Shown in pieces: positions 36,769 to 45,891 of a DNA stretch of 64,000 nucleotides. Position 1 is the first letter of the stretch. Each line of letters starts with the position of its first letter. Below the pieces are notes generated by a model. It saw only the letters and a program-made list of their open reading frames with translations. It had not been told where the DNA came from and searched no databases. The DNA is taken from positions 1 through 64,000 of the forward strand of contig CAADGK010000052.1 of the NCBI GenBank assembly GCA_900696515.1, in the 5' to 3' direction. The translations under genes and the position numbers were made by a program. The DNA comes from an uncultured Nitrosospira sp. (lineage in GTDB: Bacteria > Nitrospirota > Nitrospiria > Nitrospirales > Nitrospiraceae).

Positions 36769-38469
36769 GTGCAACCCAATCCCGTCTTCTTTGTGGATCT
36801 TGCCATCGTATTCCTAGCCGCCGTCGCAGGCGGCACTCTCGCCCGGATGGCCGGGCAACCGCTCATCCTCGGCTACGTCCTGGGCGGGATCGCTATTGGT
36901 CCCTTTACGCCGGGACCAACCATCTCAGAACCTCACGCCTTCGAGTTGTTTGCAGATATCGGCGTGATTCTCTTGATGTTCTCGATCGGGCTCGAATTTT
37001 CCGTCAAGGACCTCGCGCGGGTGAGATGGGTGGCCCTAGCAGGCGGACTGCTTGGCATTCTGCTGTCGATCGGATTGGCCGTCGCGATGGGATCTCTGAT
37101 CGGATGGCCGATCACGCAAAGCATCGTGATCGGAGCCGTCACGTCCATCGCGAGCACCATGGTCCTTGTCCGCCTTCTTGTCGATCGGGGAGAACTTCGC
37201 ACACTGCATGGGCGAGTCATGATCGGCATTGTCCTCGTTGAAGACGTCGCCGTTGTGGCTATGACCGTACTGATGCCGGCTCTCGGCGAGTTTGATTCCG
37301 GACGGCTGTGGTTAATCGGTCAGGCGTTGGCGAAGGCTGTGCTCATCTTAGTCCCGCTGGGCTACCTGGGCGCTAAGGTCATTCCACACATCCTGACGCA
37401 CGTTGCCCGGACTCAGAACCAAGAACTATTCCTCCTTGTCACACTCGCCATTAGTCTGGGAACCGCCGCTCTCACACAGATGGTGGGGCTCTCCCTAGCT
37501 TTGGGAGCCTTCTTGGCCGGGCTCATCATCAGCGCCTCGGAATATGCGCACGAAACATTGGCCCGATTGCTTTCGCTCCGTGACGCGTTCGTGGCACTCT
37601 TCTTTGTCACGATCGGCATTCTGATCGATCCACGAATCATCGTTGAGAACCTTGCGCTCCTTGCCGCGATGATCGGCTTGATTGTGGCCGGAAAGTTCTT
37701 GATCCGTGCCGGCATCGTGCGGCTGTCCGGGTATTCGTGGGTGACAGCCATTCTCGTGGGAATCGGGCTCACACAAGTCGGCGAATTCTCGTTTGTCCTC
37801 ATCCAGACAGCCAGGTCGGCAGGTCATATCGGCAGCGAACTGTACAACGCGACGCTAGCGGCCTCGCTCATCACCATTCTGATCAATGCGGCACTCGTTC
37901 GCCATGTACCGGCTTGGATCGGGCGGAAGCGTATCGCGCCTATCCAGCTCGACACAGTATCCTGGCCCCCGGAAGGCGAGTCGCTCCATCAGCATGTCGT
38001 AGTCTGTGGATTTGGACGAGTCGGGAACTCGCTCGGGAGAGCGTTGGAAGCCTTCAATCTTCCGTATGTGGTCATCGACCGAAACCCGGACACCATTCGT
38101 CGACTTCAGAGTCGGGGCACGCCCTGCCTCTATGGCGACGCCTCGCACCGCGAACTGCTGGTGAAAGCCGGAACGGCAGACGCATCTCTGATTATTGTCG
38201 CGTTGCCTGAGATTGAATCCGCGGCACTCGCAGTCGGTCGCATGCGTGATCTCAGTCCCAAAGTTCCAATTTTGGTCCGTGCGCATGGATCAGCGGAGGC
38301 GGAACGACTCAGTGCCCTTGGGGTAACGGAGGTGATACAACCTGACGTCGAGACCTCAGCAACACTCATCCGACATTCGCTGAGCTGGTTCGGGATACCG
38401 AAGGACCGAATTCTGGACTACGTGGAGCAATACCGGCAGTCCATGGAGACAAAACGGCAGCCGAGGTAA
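36769..38469 (+). CDS. CPA2 cation:proton antiporter with RCK/TrkA-N domain (KefB-like)
   Basis: 566 residues from the GTG at 36769 (GGAGGGGGGG directly upstream); the frame is open to 36637 but that part is not membrane-like. About 12 membrane helices include LILGYVLGGIAIGP and LMFSIGLEFSVKDLARV. A TrkA-N domain at about 410-530 follows (VVCGFGRVGNSLGRALEAF, nucleotide-binding GxGxxG). Probable K+/H+ or Na+/H+ exchange gated by nucleotide. There is no KefF/KefG partner beside it. Confidence 0.94.
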   Translation: MQPNPVFFVDLAIVFLAAVAGGTLARMAGQPLILGYVLGGIAIGPFTPGPTISEPHAFELFADIGVILLMFSIGLEFSVKDLARVRWVALAGGLLGILLSIGLAVAMGSLIGWPITQSIVIGAVTSIASTMVLVRLLVDRGELRTLHGRVMIGIVLVEDVAVVAMTVLMPALGEFDSGRLWLIGQALAKAVLILVPLGYLGAKVIPHILTHVARTQNQELFLLVTLAISLGTAALTQMVGLSLALGAFLAGLIISASEYAHETLARLLSLRDAFVALFFVTIGILIDPRIIVENLALLAAMIGLIVAGKFLIRAGIVRLSGYSWVTAILVGIGLTQVGEFSFVLIQTARSAGHIGSELYNATLAASLITILINAALVRHVPAWIGRKRIAPIQLDTVSWPPEGESLHQHVVVCGFGRVGNSLGRALEAFNLPYVVIDRNPDTIRRLQSRGTPCLYGDASHRELLVKAGTADASLIIVALPEIESAALAVGRMRDLSPKVPILVRAHGSAEAERLSALGVTEVIQPDVETSATLIRHSLSWFGIPKDRILDYVEQYRQSMETKRQPR

Positions 38470-38618
38470 CCGAGCAGAAGGCTCATGACTAATACACAGG
38501 GTCGTCTTTATCGATGTAAACGTTCACCTCTAATCGAATCCTCATCACCGCTTCTACAGTGAGGCCTACGCTCGAGCATTCCACCGTGCCGAGTCATTCA
38601 ATTCTGATACGAACCTTC

Positions 38619-38969
38619 CTATACGGCACGTCGGCTCTTCAGCTTGTGTCCCACCTGAACGATAGCTTCAATAGCCGGGGTCAGCTCACGGCCAAGGTCG
38701 GTTAACGCATATTCGACGGTGGGGGGAGAAGTCGGCATCACCTGCCGCGTGAGAATACCATCTCGTTCAAGCCGCTTCAGTCTGGCTGAGAATACTTTCG
38801 GCGAGACGCCTGGAATGTCCGCCAGCAATTCGCTGAACCGTCTTGGTTCTTCCCGCAGATACCAGATCACATTCGGCGTCCAGGCCCCTTTCAGAAACTG
38901 CATGCAGGCCGTGAGTGGACAGCCGATTGGTGGCGGGGCCACCTTTGTTTTTCGTCGTTTGACCGCCAT
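38619..38969 (-). CDS. HxlR family transcriptional regulator
   Basis: 116 residues: winged helix-turn-helix with CPLTACMQFLKGAWTPNVIW, FSELLADIPGVSPKVFSARL and GILTRQVMPTSPPTVEYALT, the HxlR pattern. The N-terminal Cys of HxlR/YodB-type redox sensors is present (about C18 and C22). It is divergent from the SDR gene, and a palindrome 30 bp upstream of its start is the likely operator, so it probably regulates the SDR-tautomerase pair. Confidence 0.92.
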   Translation of the reverse strand: MAVKRRKTKVAPPPIGCPLTACMQFLKGAWTPNVIWYLREEPRRFSELLADIPGVSPKVFSARLKRLERDGILTRQVMPTSPPTVEYALTDLGRELTPAIEAIVQVGHKLKSRRAV

Positions 38970-38998
38970 GATTCACCTTCTTTCAGCACTGCAGACTA

Positions 38999-39014
38999 CT
39001 TTCCAAATGGAAAG
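38999..39014. promoter_or_regulatory. Palindrome in the HxlR/SDR divergent region
   Basis: CTTTCCAAATGGAAAG: 7-bp arms around AA. Two weaker palindromes follow (AAGTGTACTT at 39018-39027; CATATTGCCATATG at 39041-39054). These are candidate binding sites for the HxlR-type regulator encoded 30 bp away. Confidence 0.5.
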
Positions 39015-39129
39015 CTCAAAGTGTACTTACCAAAAGATAGCATATTGCCATATGCCAGTCCATGACTTACCTTGGCTCCTAGAAGACAGCTCATTCATTT
39101 CACCATCACATTCTGAAAGGAGTCGCATC

Positions 39130-39852
39130 ATGGGAACGAAGAAGACAGCAATCGTGACAGGAGCCTCCAGCGGGATCGGGTTAGGCCTGACAACCGCCCT
39201 GCTGGAGCACGGCTATCACGTCGTGGCGAATTCGCGGCACATCACAGAGGCCGGCACATTGGTGCCCTCGACCGACTTGGCCCTTGTGGACGGCGATATC
39301 GCCAGTCCTGACACCGCACGGCACCTGGTCGAAACAGCGGTGCGACGGTTTGGCACGGTAGACGTACTCGTCAACAATGCGGGCATCTTCATTCCCAAAC
39401 CGTTTACGGACTACACGAAGGAAGATTTCGACCGGCTGGTTTCGACCAATTTGTCAGGGTTTCTCTATGTGACCCAGGAGGCGGTCCGTCAGATGAAAAA
39501 GCAAGGCGTCGGGCATGTCGTGAACATCACCACGACCTTGGCCGATCAGCCCATCGCGGGCGTGCCGGCTGCCATCCCGGTACTGACCAAGGGAGGGCTG
39601 AATGCCGTGACCGCAGCGCTCGCAATCGAGTATGCGGGCGAAGGCATCCGGTTCAATGCCATCGGCGCCGGCATCATCGATACCCCGATGCACAAGCCGG
39701 AGACCCATGAATTCTTAAAGACGCTCCATCCCATCCAACGGATCGGGAAGGTGTCGGAAATCGTCGACGCCGTACTGTATCTCACCGAAGCCACCTTCGT
39801 GACCGGTGAAGTGCTGCACGTCGACGGTGGAGCCCATGCCGGCAAGTGGTGA
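39130..39852 (+). CDS. SDR family protein with non-canonical active site
   Basis: 240 residues from the ATG at 39130 (GAAAGGAG about 8 nt upstream). The cofactor loop TAIVTGASSGIGLGLTTALL and LVNNAGIF are intact. The catalytic region is NITTTLADQ then IPVLTKGGLNAVTAALA: the residue four before Lys is Pro instead of Tyr, and the Ser position is Thr. The enzyme may therefore not be a standard dehydrogenase; related proteins with TKGGL are known. It is followed by a 4-oxalocrotonate tautomerase-like gene. Confidence 0.88.
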   Translation: MGTKKTAIVTGASSGIGLGLTTALLEHGYHVVANSRHITEAGTLVPSTDLALVDGDIASPDTARHLVETAVRRFGTVDVLVNNAGIFIPKPFTDYTKEDFDRLVSTNLSGFLYVTQEAVRQMKKQGVGHVVNITTTLADQPIAGVPAAIPVLTKGGLNAVTAALAIEYAGEGIRFNAIGAGIIDTPMHKPETHEFLKTLHPIQRIGKVSEIVDAVLYLTEATFVTGEVLHVDGGAHAGKW

Positions 39853-39870
39853 TTTTCGATCCGATCCCGA

Positions 39871-39901
39871 TGTCAGGGCGCTTACTATGAGCGCCCTGAC
39901 A
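39871..39901 (+). terminator. Strong hairpin between SDR and tautomerase genes
   Basis: TGTCAGGGCGCT (39871-39882) pairs perfectly with AGCGCCCTGACA (39890-39901) around the 7-nt loop TACTATG. No T-run follows, so it may be an attenuating or mRNA-stabilising hairpin, not a full terminator, between the two genes. Confidence 0.65.
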
Positions 39902-39924
39902 CTCCGGCAGAAAGGAAGTGCGTC

Positions 39925-40128
39925 ATGCCCTACGTCCATGTGCAGATCACGCGTGAAGGCGTCACTCTCGAACAGAAGGAAGCGCTCATCAAAGGAGTGA
40001 CAGATCTCCTCGTGCAGGTGCTGAACAAGAAGCCAGCCCAGACCTTTGTGGTAATCGAGGAAATCGACACCGACAACTGGGGCATCGCCGGGGTGACCGT
40101 CACCAAATTTCGACAACAGGAAAAGTGA
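39925..40128 (+). CDS. 4-oxalocrotonate tautomerase family protein
   Basis: 67 residues starting MPYVHVQITREGVTLEQKEA; removal of Met exposes the catalytic Pro1 of the tautomerase family. It continues with LNKKPAQTFVVIEEIDTDNW and ends at normal family length. The small-molecule substrate is unknown. It is downstream of the SDR under the HxlR-linked promoter region. Confidence 0.93.
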   Translation: MPYVHVQITREGVTLEQKEALIKGVTDLLVQVLNKKPAQTFVVIEEIDTDNWGIAGVTVTKFRQQEK

Positions 40129-40191
40129 GGAGAGCCTCCTTATCTCAATCTTGAGGCCTTCTATGTTGCCTCTGCGCAGACACTGTCAGTG

Positions 40192-41295
40192 CTATCCCAT
40201 CAGCTCGCTATCCAACTGATGGGCCTTGCGGCCACCGGGTGCCAGGGGATGATCAGGAATCTGTCCGGTGACCATGAGTTTGGCCATCTCCGCCGCGCGG
40301 GTCACCAGCTCTTGCGCCCCTTCTCGCAGCTCGCGGCTGTTCTGTACCTCACTGACGTTCCGTTCCATGTCTTCCGCGCTCCAGCCACGTGAATGGGCGA
40401 TGAACGGAAATTGTGGGAATTGGCAACCGACTTCCGCCCAAAAGGTCATGAGTTGGCCGGCCACGCCCTGCACGTTGTCCTGCCCGCCCATGATGATGAA
40501 GGCCGCCACTTTGTTCTTGAGGAGATGCTTCTTCGCGATCGTCTCTTGGTTTTGGATGCAGTTCATCCGCTCGACCATCTTGAAATAGAGGCTGCTGGCA
40601 TTGCCCCATCGAATCGGCGTCGAGACCAGGATCACGTCGGCCCAATGGACGATCGCTTCGTACACCCGATCAAGCTGATCGTTCGGATCCATCTGCGTAA
40701 TCGAGCAGGGCCAGGTGCAGGCCTGTGCGGCTTTCGAGTAGAACCCTTCGCAGGCACGGAAGCTCAAATCCCGGAGCCTGATACATTGAGCCTCTAGCCC
40801 GATCTGTTGTGCATGGTTCAGTGCCACCTCCAGTAACATATCGGAGGTACTTAGGCGTGGATGATCCGCCGTCATCGCCGTCGTGGAAATCCCCACGACA
40901 CGAATCGGGCCCGGTTGTCGGACGACGGGGCGAGCCAATGGATGAGGAACGTGCGGTTGCTTCTTGCGCTTCGTGGCCGAAGCCAAATCGACGTAGAGCC
41001 GGCCGTTCTCGATCTTTGTCTCATAGGCCGGCACCTGATCCTGCTCGTATCCCGGTTCGCCTTGCCCTGTTTTGTAGTGAAACCTCCAGTAGTGCCAGGG
41101 ACAGACGACGTAATCACCATCGAGCCGCCCCTCGCCGAGCGGCCCGCCGACATGATTGCAGACCCCGGAGATCGCCGCGAATGCTCCGTCTCGATACGAG
41201 AGCGCAATCGCCGTCTTGCCGCACATGACTTCTTGCAAAGGCTTGCGCTTCAGTTCCTCAACTGCGCCCACTTCGGTCCATCGGCTCTCAGCCAT
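40192..41295 (-). CDS. Rieske [2Fe-2S] ferredoxin fused to flavodoxin-like NAD(P)H reductase
   Basis: 367 residues. The N-terminal Rieske domain has C46-N-H48 and C65-PW-H68 (VCNHVGG and CPWHYWRF). After a basic linker (about 108-125) comes an FMN-reductase/flavodoxin-like domain: IRVVGISTTAMTAD, ILVSTPIRWGNASSLYFKMV, AAFIIMGGQDNVQG. A two-cofactor fusion of this order is uncommon. It may move electrons from NAD(P)H through FMN to the [2Fe-2S] site. It has a CEGFYSKAAQACTWPCS region with several extra Cys. It is upstream of VOC genes on the same strand. Confidence 0.87.
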   Translation of the reverse strand: MAESRWTEVGAVEELKRKPLQEVMCGKTAIALSYRDGAFAAISGVCNHVGGPLGEGRLDGDYVVCPWHYWRFHYKTGQGEPGYEQDQVPAYETKIENGRLYVDLASATKRKKQPHVPHPLARPVVRQPGPIRVVGISTTAMTADHPRLSTSDMLLEVALNHAQQIGLEAQCIRLRDLSFRACEGFYSKAAQACTWPCSITQMDPNDQLDRVYEAIVHWADVILVSTPIRWGNASSLYFKMVERMNCIQNQETIAKKHLLKNKVAAFIIMGGQDNVQGVAGQLMTFWAEVGCQFPQFPFIAHSRGWSAEDMERNVSEVQNSRELREGAQELVTRAAEMAKLMVTGQIPDHPLAPGGRKAHQLDSELMG

Positions 41296-41379
41296 TCCAC
41301 ACTCCTTAACTGTTTAGTCAGGGCTACAGTCAATCCCGAAGCAACAGAAGAGCCTCGCTGGAGAACAGTCGCCTCACTC

Positions 41380-41826
41380 TCATAGATGCAGCGGCTTGAC
41401 CGGCGACACCACCGCTGCTGGATTATGCTTCCACAATGCTTCGTCCGCATCCACGTACAGCTCGACTTCGTTCCCATCGGGATCTTTGAGATAGAGACTT
41501 TGACTCACCGTGTGATCGCTCATCCCGTCGATCGCGATCCCCGCCTGCTCCAACTCGCGCTTAGCCTCCCGCAACTCATCCAGGCTGTCCCCGACCTTGA
41601 TCCCGATATGATAGAGCCCTCGACGGCGGCCAGCCGGTGGCCCCGGCGCATCGCCGACTTGGATCAGCAACAGCTCATGATGCGTCCGACCACACGTCAG
41701 GGCAGAGGCCACCCCGTTAAAGATCCGCCCCACTTCCTTAAACCCCAATAGATCTCGATAGAAGCTGAGCGATCGTTCCAGATCCTTCACGTAGAAGACC
41801 ACATGACCGAGATAGTGCGCGTTCAT
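41380..41826 (-). CDS. VOC family protein (glyoxalase/dioxygenase-like)
   Basis: 148 residues: NAHYLGHVVFYVKDLERSLS, FYRDLLGFKEVGRIFNG, GLYHIGIKVGDSLDELREAK, SLYLKDPDGNEVELYVDADE. The VOC metal-ligand pattern (His near residue 8, Glu in VELYVDADE) is present. Reaction and substrate are unknown. It overlaps the upstream hypothetical gene by 4 nt, so they are co-translated. Confidence 0.9.
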   Translation of the reverse strand: MNAHYLGHVVFYVKDLERSLSFYRDLLGFKEVGRIFNGVASALTCGRTHHELLLIQVGDAPGPPAGRRRGLYHIGIKVGDSLDELREAKRELEQAGIAIDGMSDHTVSQSLYLKDPDGNEVELYVDADEALWKHNPAAVVSPVKPLHL

Positions 41827-42245
41827 CCGGTAAGCCCTTTCTTGGGAACAGCCTGTATGAGCAATGTCTTCACGGCCGCATGCTCCAAAACCACATCGGG
41901 GTTTCGCTGCAAGGCATTGTGATAGTGGCGACCGAATCCGTCACCCGCTTCTATGGGAGTGAGAAGCTGCTGCACAGAAGCCACCAGGGCTGGGATCATG
42001 TCCTGGGACGCTGCATCATCCGATTCGCTGAGTTCATCAAGCCTCGCGATGGCCTGGGAGAGCGGGCGCAACCAGGCAAACCAGCCATCATTCAATGTCA
42101 ACTGCAAGAACGCACCATTGGAAGGAATTCGTCCGTGCACGCGCTCATACGCGACGCGCTCATCATCGAGCAACGCTTTGTGCAAGCGAAGCAGTCCGGT
42201 AAAAAGCTTGTCCGGAAAAGGGTCTCTCGCTCGTTGTTCCCGCAT
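41823..42245 (-). CDS. Conserved hypothetical helical protein
   Basis: 140 residues from the ATG at 42245 (GGGAGAG about 7 nt upstream). It is helical and acidic (FTGLLRLHKALLDDERVAYE, NDGWFAWLRPLSQAIARLDE). No function is recognised; the WFAWLRPLSQ core looks conserved. It is tightly coupled to the VOC gene (4-nt overlap), which suggests a joint role. Confidence 0.75.
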   Translation of the reverse strand: MREQRARDPFPDKLFTGLLRLHKALLDDERVAYERVHGRIPSNGAFLQLTLNDGWFAWLRPLSQAIARLDELSESDDAASQDMIPALVASVQQLLTPIEAGDGFGRHYHNALQRNPDVVLEHAAVKTLLIQAVPKKGLTG

Positions 42246-42406
42246 GACATACTCTCCCTGACATCCAACAACCACAGACGGTTTCACCGCATCGTAAGAG
42301 AAGCGCTCTGAGTCGATCTGCCCATTATTTCAGCTGAGCGACGAGCCTCCCCCCGCAGAAAAGTCATCACACCAACACAGTCGACCAGCCGGTTACGCTC
42401 CGGCTC

Positions 42407-42856
42407 CTAGCTGATCCTGTTCAATGCCTGTTTCTTCTGCTTCGCCTCTCTGAAAAATGTGAGGCCCGCCTGCTGAACCTCCTGATAGGGCAGTAACCAT
42501 ACCAAGGATTCGTCGTGAAGATCGCCGACTTGAATACGATTGCCCCAGGGGTCGCGGAAGTCACAGCGGAAGTCCGGATGGAGCTTCAATTTGTATTTCT
42601 TCGTCAGCTTCTGCCGAACTTCTTTGATCTGATTCGCATCACGGACCATGAGCCCGAAGTGTTTGGCCCGATCCGGCTGCAATGTCTCGACCTCAAAAAT
42701 GGCCATGAACTGATGCTCGCCCAGTTTGCAAAAGGCCGCCCCTTCCCCGCCGCGCAACATCTTCAGGCCGAATACATCCTCATAGAACTTCACCGCCTTC
42801 TTGGCATCGGTCACTTCAATCACGATGTGGTTACAACCATAGACCTGAACAGCCAT
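42407..42856 (-). CDS. VOC family protein (glyoxalase-like)
   Basis: 149 residues: MAVQVYGCNHIVIEVTDAKK, AVKFYEDVFGLKMLRGGEGA, HFGLMVRDANQIKEVR, FRCDFRDPWGNRIQVGDLHD. Typical VOC domain, with a possible metal-ligand pattern His/Glu. A second member of this fold close to 41380 suggests aldehyde or dioxygenase chemistry, but no reaction can be named. Its start overlaps the FrnE-like gene stop by 1 nt. Confidence 0.9.
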   Translation of the reverse strand: MAVQVYGCNHIVIEVTDAKKAVKFYEDVFGLKMLRGGEGAAFCKLGEHQFMAIFEVETLQPDRAKHFGLMVRDANQIKEVRQKLTKKYKLKLHPDFRCDFRDPWGNRIQVGDLHDESLVWLLPYQEVQQAGLTFFREAKQKKQALNRIS

Positions 42857-43551
42857 TACACACCTGCCTTTCCGACCACCGAGCCGGCTTTGATCTGCCT
42901 GAAGGCAGCCAAGAACCGTTCCGGAGGTTGTGCTCCGGAGAGCGCATGGGTTCCATTGATCACGAAATAGGGAACCGCGCGAATGCCCAAGCGATGGCCA
43001 GCTGCTTCCTCTGCCTTCACGGTTTCCATCCCTTCATCGCCCGCAAGGAACGGCTCGATGACTGTTCGCTCCAACCCCGCCCGGGCGGCGGCTCGGGACA
43101 AGATCTCGAGATTGCCGATGTCTCTGCCCTCCAAGAAGTACTCGCGAAAGAGCGTTTCGACTATCGCATCCTGTTTGCCATGGCGCCCCGCCATCCAGAT
43201 AAGTCGATGGGCGGCAAATGTGTTGGGCGTGCGAGCAATTCGCTCAAACGCGAAGGGGATGCTCTCTTCGGCACCGGCTTTCGCCACTTGGTCATAGATG
43301 GCTTGAGCAGCCCCAGGACCACCGAACTTCGCTTCAAGGTACTGCCGCCGACCCATCCCTTGTTGCGGCATCGTCGGATTCAGCTGAAACGGCCTCCAGG
43401 AAATCTTAACCGGCACAGCGCGGTCCCATTGCGCGATCGCCCGCTCCAGCCGTCTCTTGCCCACAAAACACCAGGGGCAGATCACATCCGAATAGACATC
43501 GATCTCAAGTGCCGAGCTCTTCTCACCCACGTTCTCCCTACCTTCCTCCAT
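42856..43551 (-). CDS. DsbA-family oxidoreductase (FrnE-like)
   Basis: 231 residues from the ATG at 43551 (AGGAG 9 nt upstream). Thioredoxin-fold with CPWC (C25, C28) in YSDVICPWCFVGKRRLERAI, helical insert GMGRRQYLEAKFGGPGAAQA, and cis-Pro region IRAVPYFVINGTHALSGAQP. The absence of a signal peptide suggests a cytoplasmic location, as for FrnE. Role: dithiol/disulfide chemistry, perhaps stress tolerance. Confidence 0.92.
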   Translation of the reverse strand: MEEGRENVGEKSSALEIDVYSDVICPWCFVGKRRLERAIAQWDRAVPVKISWRPFQLNPTMPQQGMGRRQYLEAKFGGPGAAQAIYDQVAKAGAEESIPFAFERIARTPNTFAAHRLIWMAGRHGKQDAIVETLFREYFLEGRDIGNLEILSRAAARAGLERTVIEPFLAGDEGMETVKAEEAAGHRLGIRAVPYFVINGTHALSGAQPPERFLAAFRQIKAGSVVGKAGV

Positions 43552-43594
43552 CCCTTTCATCTCCTCGCGAAATACGTTTCACGACCGACGAATA

Positions 43595-44479
43595 TCATGA
43601 CAGATGTCCCATCTTGCCCGCCTTGTAATCCTCGACGGCTTGGACGAGTTCAAGTTTGGTGTTCATGACAAACGGACCATAGCGCGCAATCGGCTCCCCG
43701 ATCGGTTGCCCGCTCAAGATCAGAATTCGGCTGTCTTCACGAGCTTCGATGACCACCAACGACCCGTTTCGCCGACACACGATCAATTCCGCTTCCTCGG
43801 CGTCCCTCGAGCCATTCATGGAAACCAGGCCCTGCACCACGAAGACAGATGTATTGTGCCCGTCAGGCAAATTCAGTTTTGCACGATGGCCGGCAACTAC
43901 CGCCAGGTCATAAAGTTCGACCGGGGTAACGGTATGAGCCGGCCCCTTTCGCCCTTGAAATGAACCGGCAATGACACGCACATGACCAGCCCCGCCCGCG
44001 AGCTCCGCCTTCGGGATCTCGGCGTTCAGAAGCGTTTGGTAACCCGGCGCCGACATTTTTCGGGACCGTGGCAGGTTCACCCAGAGTTGGATCGCTTGAA
44101 AGATCCCGCCCTTCCTCGCCCAATCAGCCTCATGCAGCTCTTCGTGCACGACCCCCGACGCTGCCGTCATCCATTGGACATCACCCGGGCCTATGACACC
44201 CGCATTGCCGGCGGAATCACGATGGGCCACTGCTCCCTGGTACATGATTGTCACCGTTTCAAACCCCCGGTGCGGGTGCTCACCGACACCACGAGGATGA
44301 TCGGTCGGCCCAAAGATCTGCGGCCCCGCATAGTCCAGGAGGAGAAACGGATCGACAGCCTGGTCCAGCTCGTTGCTTGGAAACAGATTCCGCACGGGGA
44401 AACCATCTCCGACCATATGGGCCGAGCCTGGCCGATAGACTCCGAGCACTTCTTTGGGAACCAGCGTACTGGTTGTCAT
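43595..44479 (-). CDS. Pirin family protein
   Basis: 294 residues from the ATG at 44479 (GGAGG 5 nt upstream); the open frame extends to 44587. Cupin signature VGEHPHRGFETVTIMYQGAV with metal ligands His/His/Glu, HEELHEADWARKGGIFQAIQ, and C-terminal domain YGPFVMNTKLELVQAVEDYK. Possible quercetinase-like or regulatory function; the family is heterogeneous. It precedes the FrnE-like gene by 43 nt. Confidence 0.94.
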   Translation of the reverse strand: MTTSTLVPKEVLGVYRPGSAHMVGDGFPVRNLFPSNELDQAVDPFLLLDYAGPQIFGPTDHPRGVGEHPHRGFETVTIMYQGAVAHRDSAGNAGVIGPGDVQWMTAASGVVHEELHEADWARKGGIFQAIQLWVNLPRSRKMSAPGYQTLLNAEIPKAELAGGAGHVRVIAGSFQGRKGPAHTVTPVELYDLAVVAGHRAKLNLPDGHNTSVFVVQGLVSMNGSRDAEEAELIVCRRNGSLVVIEAREDSRILILSGQPIGEPIARYGPFVMNTKLELVQAVEDYKAGKMGHLS

Positions 44480-44579
44480 GATGCCCTCCTTGCTCCGCAT
44501 CACTCCTGAATGTTTCTTCCGCACATACCGAGTCGGCGCCACGACCGTATTCGTCGCTCGCCGTGTGCCCTTCGATCTT

Positions 44580-44660
44580 GAGTTCAAGGTTTCATGTTCA
44601 AAGTTTCACGTTCCAAGTTCTCGGACGAGATGATACATGAAACTTGAAACCTGCAACCCT
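44580..44660. repeat. Inverted repeat of the GTTTCA family
   Basis: Left arm AGGTTTCATGTT (44587-44598) against right arm AACTTGAAACCT (44641-44652), matching at 11 of 12 positions. It lies 3' of the NmrA-like gene (stop 44729), in the same relation as the copy at 2698-2836 to the M50-HlyD gene. Confidence 0.6.
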
Positions 44661-44728
44661 TGTCCGACGCGCTTCACGAAATACACTGTCCAGGCGATCT
44701 CGTCACGCGTGACCATGAATGCCCCTGA

Positions 44729-45586
44729 CTACACCATCCCCCGTACCGCTTCCGACAAGGTAACCGCACCCCGCACAAGCTTCGCCGGGAATTCATACCC
44801 AATCTCGCCCTTCGAGAAAGCGGTATACATTTCTTCAAAAAGCGTTGCCGCTTCGTCCGAAAACCCAAAGGATTTGAACGTCGGTACCACAGCGGTCAGA
44901 GGTGCCTGTTGCGCCGTGACCGGCTTGCCCAGCAGCTGACCCAGCGCGACGGCCACATCATCGGGACTGTATTCTGCTGGACCAGCCAGCTCCACGACTT
45001 CTTTCCCTCGTCCACCGGCAATGAGCTGCTCCGCTGCAATTCGACCGATATCTTTTGTCGAAATCATCGGAATCTTGGCGTGAGGAGCAATGAACGTCGG
45101 TAGGCCCCCCTGGGCCTTCGCCGCTCCGATGACCGGTGCCCAATTTTCCATGAAGTAGGGCGGCCTCAGTATGGTGAGATGCCGCACAACACTGTCCAGT
45201 TTCCCTTCACCGTAATGAACCGCTCGGATGGGGCCTGTCCCGCTCGCCAACTGGCCACCGATGGAGGAGAGATACACGACGTGACTGACCCCGCTCTTCT
45301 TGACCGCCTCGGCTGCTTGATCCATGCGAGCCTGTTGATCCGACAACCAGGCCGCCGCCCCATAGTTCGGAGGCACCATGAGATAGACGCCCGTCGCACC
45401 AGCAAAAGCCTGTGCAAGGGCCGAGACTTCGTCCAGCGATGCCACAGCAACATCGGCCCCTTTCGCCTTCCACGCTGTGCCCTTGTCAGCCGAGCGGACG
45501 ACAATCCGCACTGCCTGCTTCTTATTGAGCAATGTTTCCACCACCGCGGATCCCGTATTGCCTGTTGCCCCTACGACCACAAACAT
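44729..45586 (-). CDS. NmrA-like NAD(P)-binding protein
   Basis: 285 residues from the ATG at 45586 (GGGAGGGGC upstream). Rossmann start MFVVVGATGNTGSAVVETLL, then AQAFAGATGVYLMVPPNYGA and HLTILRPPYFMENWAPVIGA: the atypical-SDR/NmrA-type pattern. It could be a quinone or redox-sensing oxidoreductase. It is divergent from the OB-fold gene. Confidence 0.92.
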   Translation of the reverse strand: MFVVVGATGNTGSAVVETLLNKKQAVRIVVRSADKGTAWKAKGADVAVASLDEVSALAQAFAGATGVYLMVPPNYGAAAWLSDQQARMDQAAEAVKKSGVSHVVYLSSIGGQLASGTGPIRAVHYGEGKLDSVVRHLTILRPPYFMENWAPVIGAAKAQGGLPTFIAPHAKIPMISTKDIGRIAAEQLIAGGRGKEVVELAGPAEYSPDDVAVALGQLLGKPVTAQQAPLTAVVPTFKSFGFSDEAATLFEEMYTAFSKGEIGYEFPAKLVRGAVTLSEAVRGMV

Positions 45587-45891
45587 GATGCCCCTCCCTT
45601 GTTTCTTGAACCTCACTATGACCGACATTCACGGCTGCATGATGGTACCGGTGTCGGAGCGTGTAAACCACATCACGTCACTATCACCCCTCTGCCCATT
45701 CGCAACTTGCATTCCAGCCGGCTCGCTCCAGCATGACACTCACTATCTTGTTGGAATGTGTGGAGATTCGTGGACTTGATGTCGCAGGGAAAGCAACGAG
45801 CCCTCTCGGCCGAGTGTCGACTGAGCGGCACCGTGCCGAACGGTCGGCGCCGATTTACCGATTCTCTGCTACGCTTGGCAAGGATAGGGTT

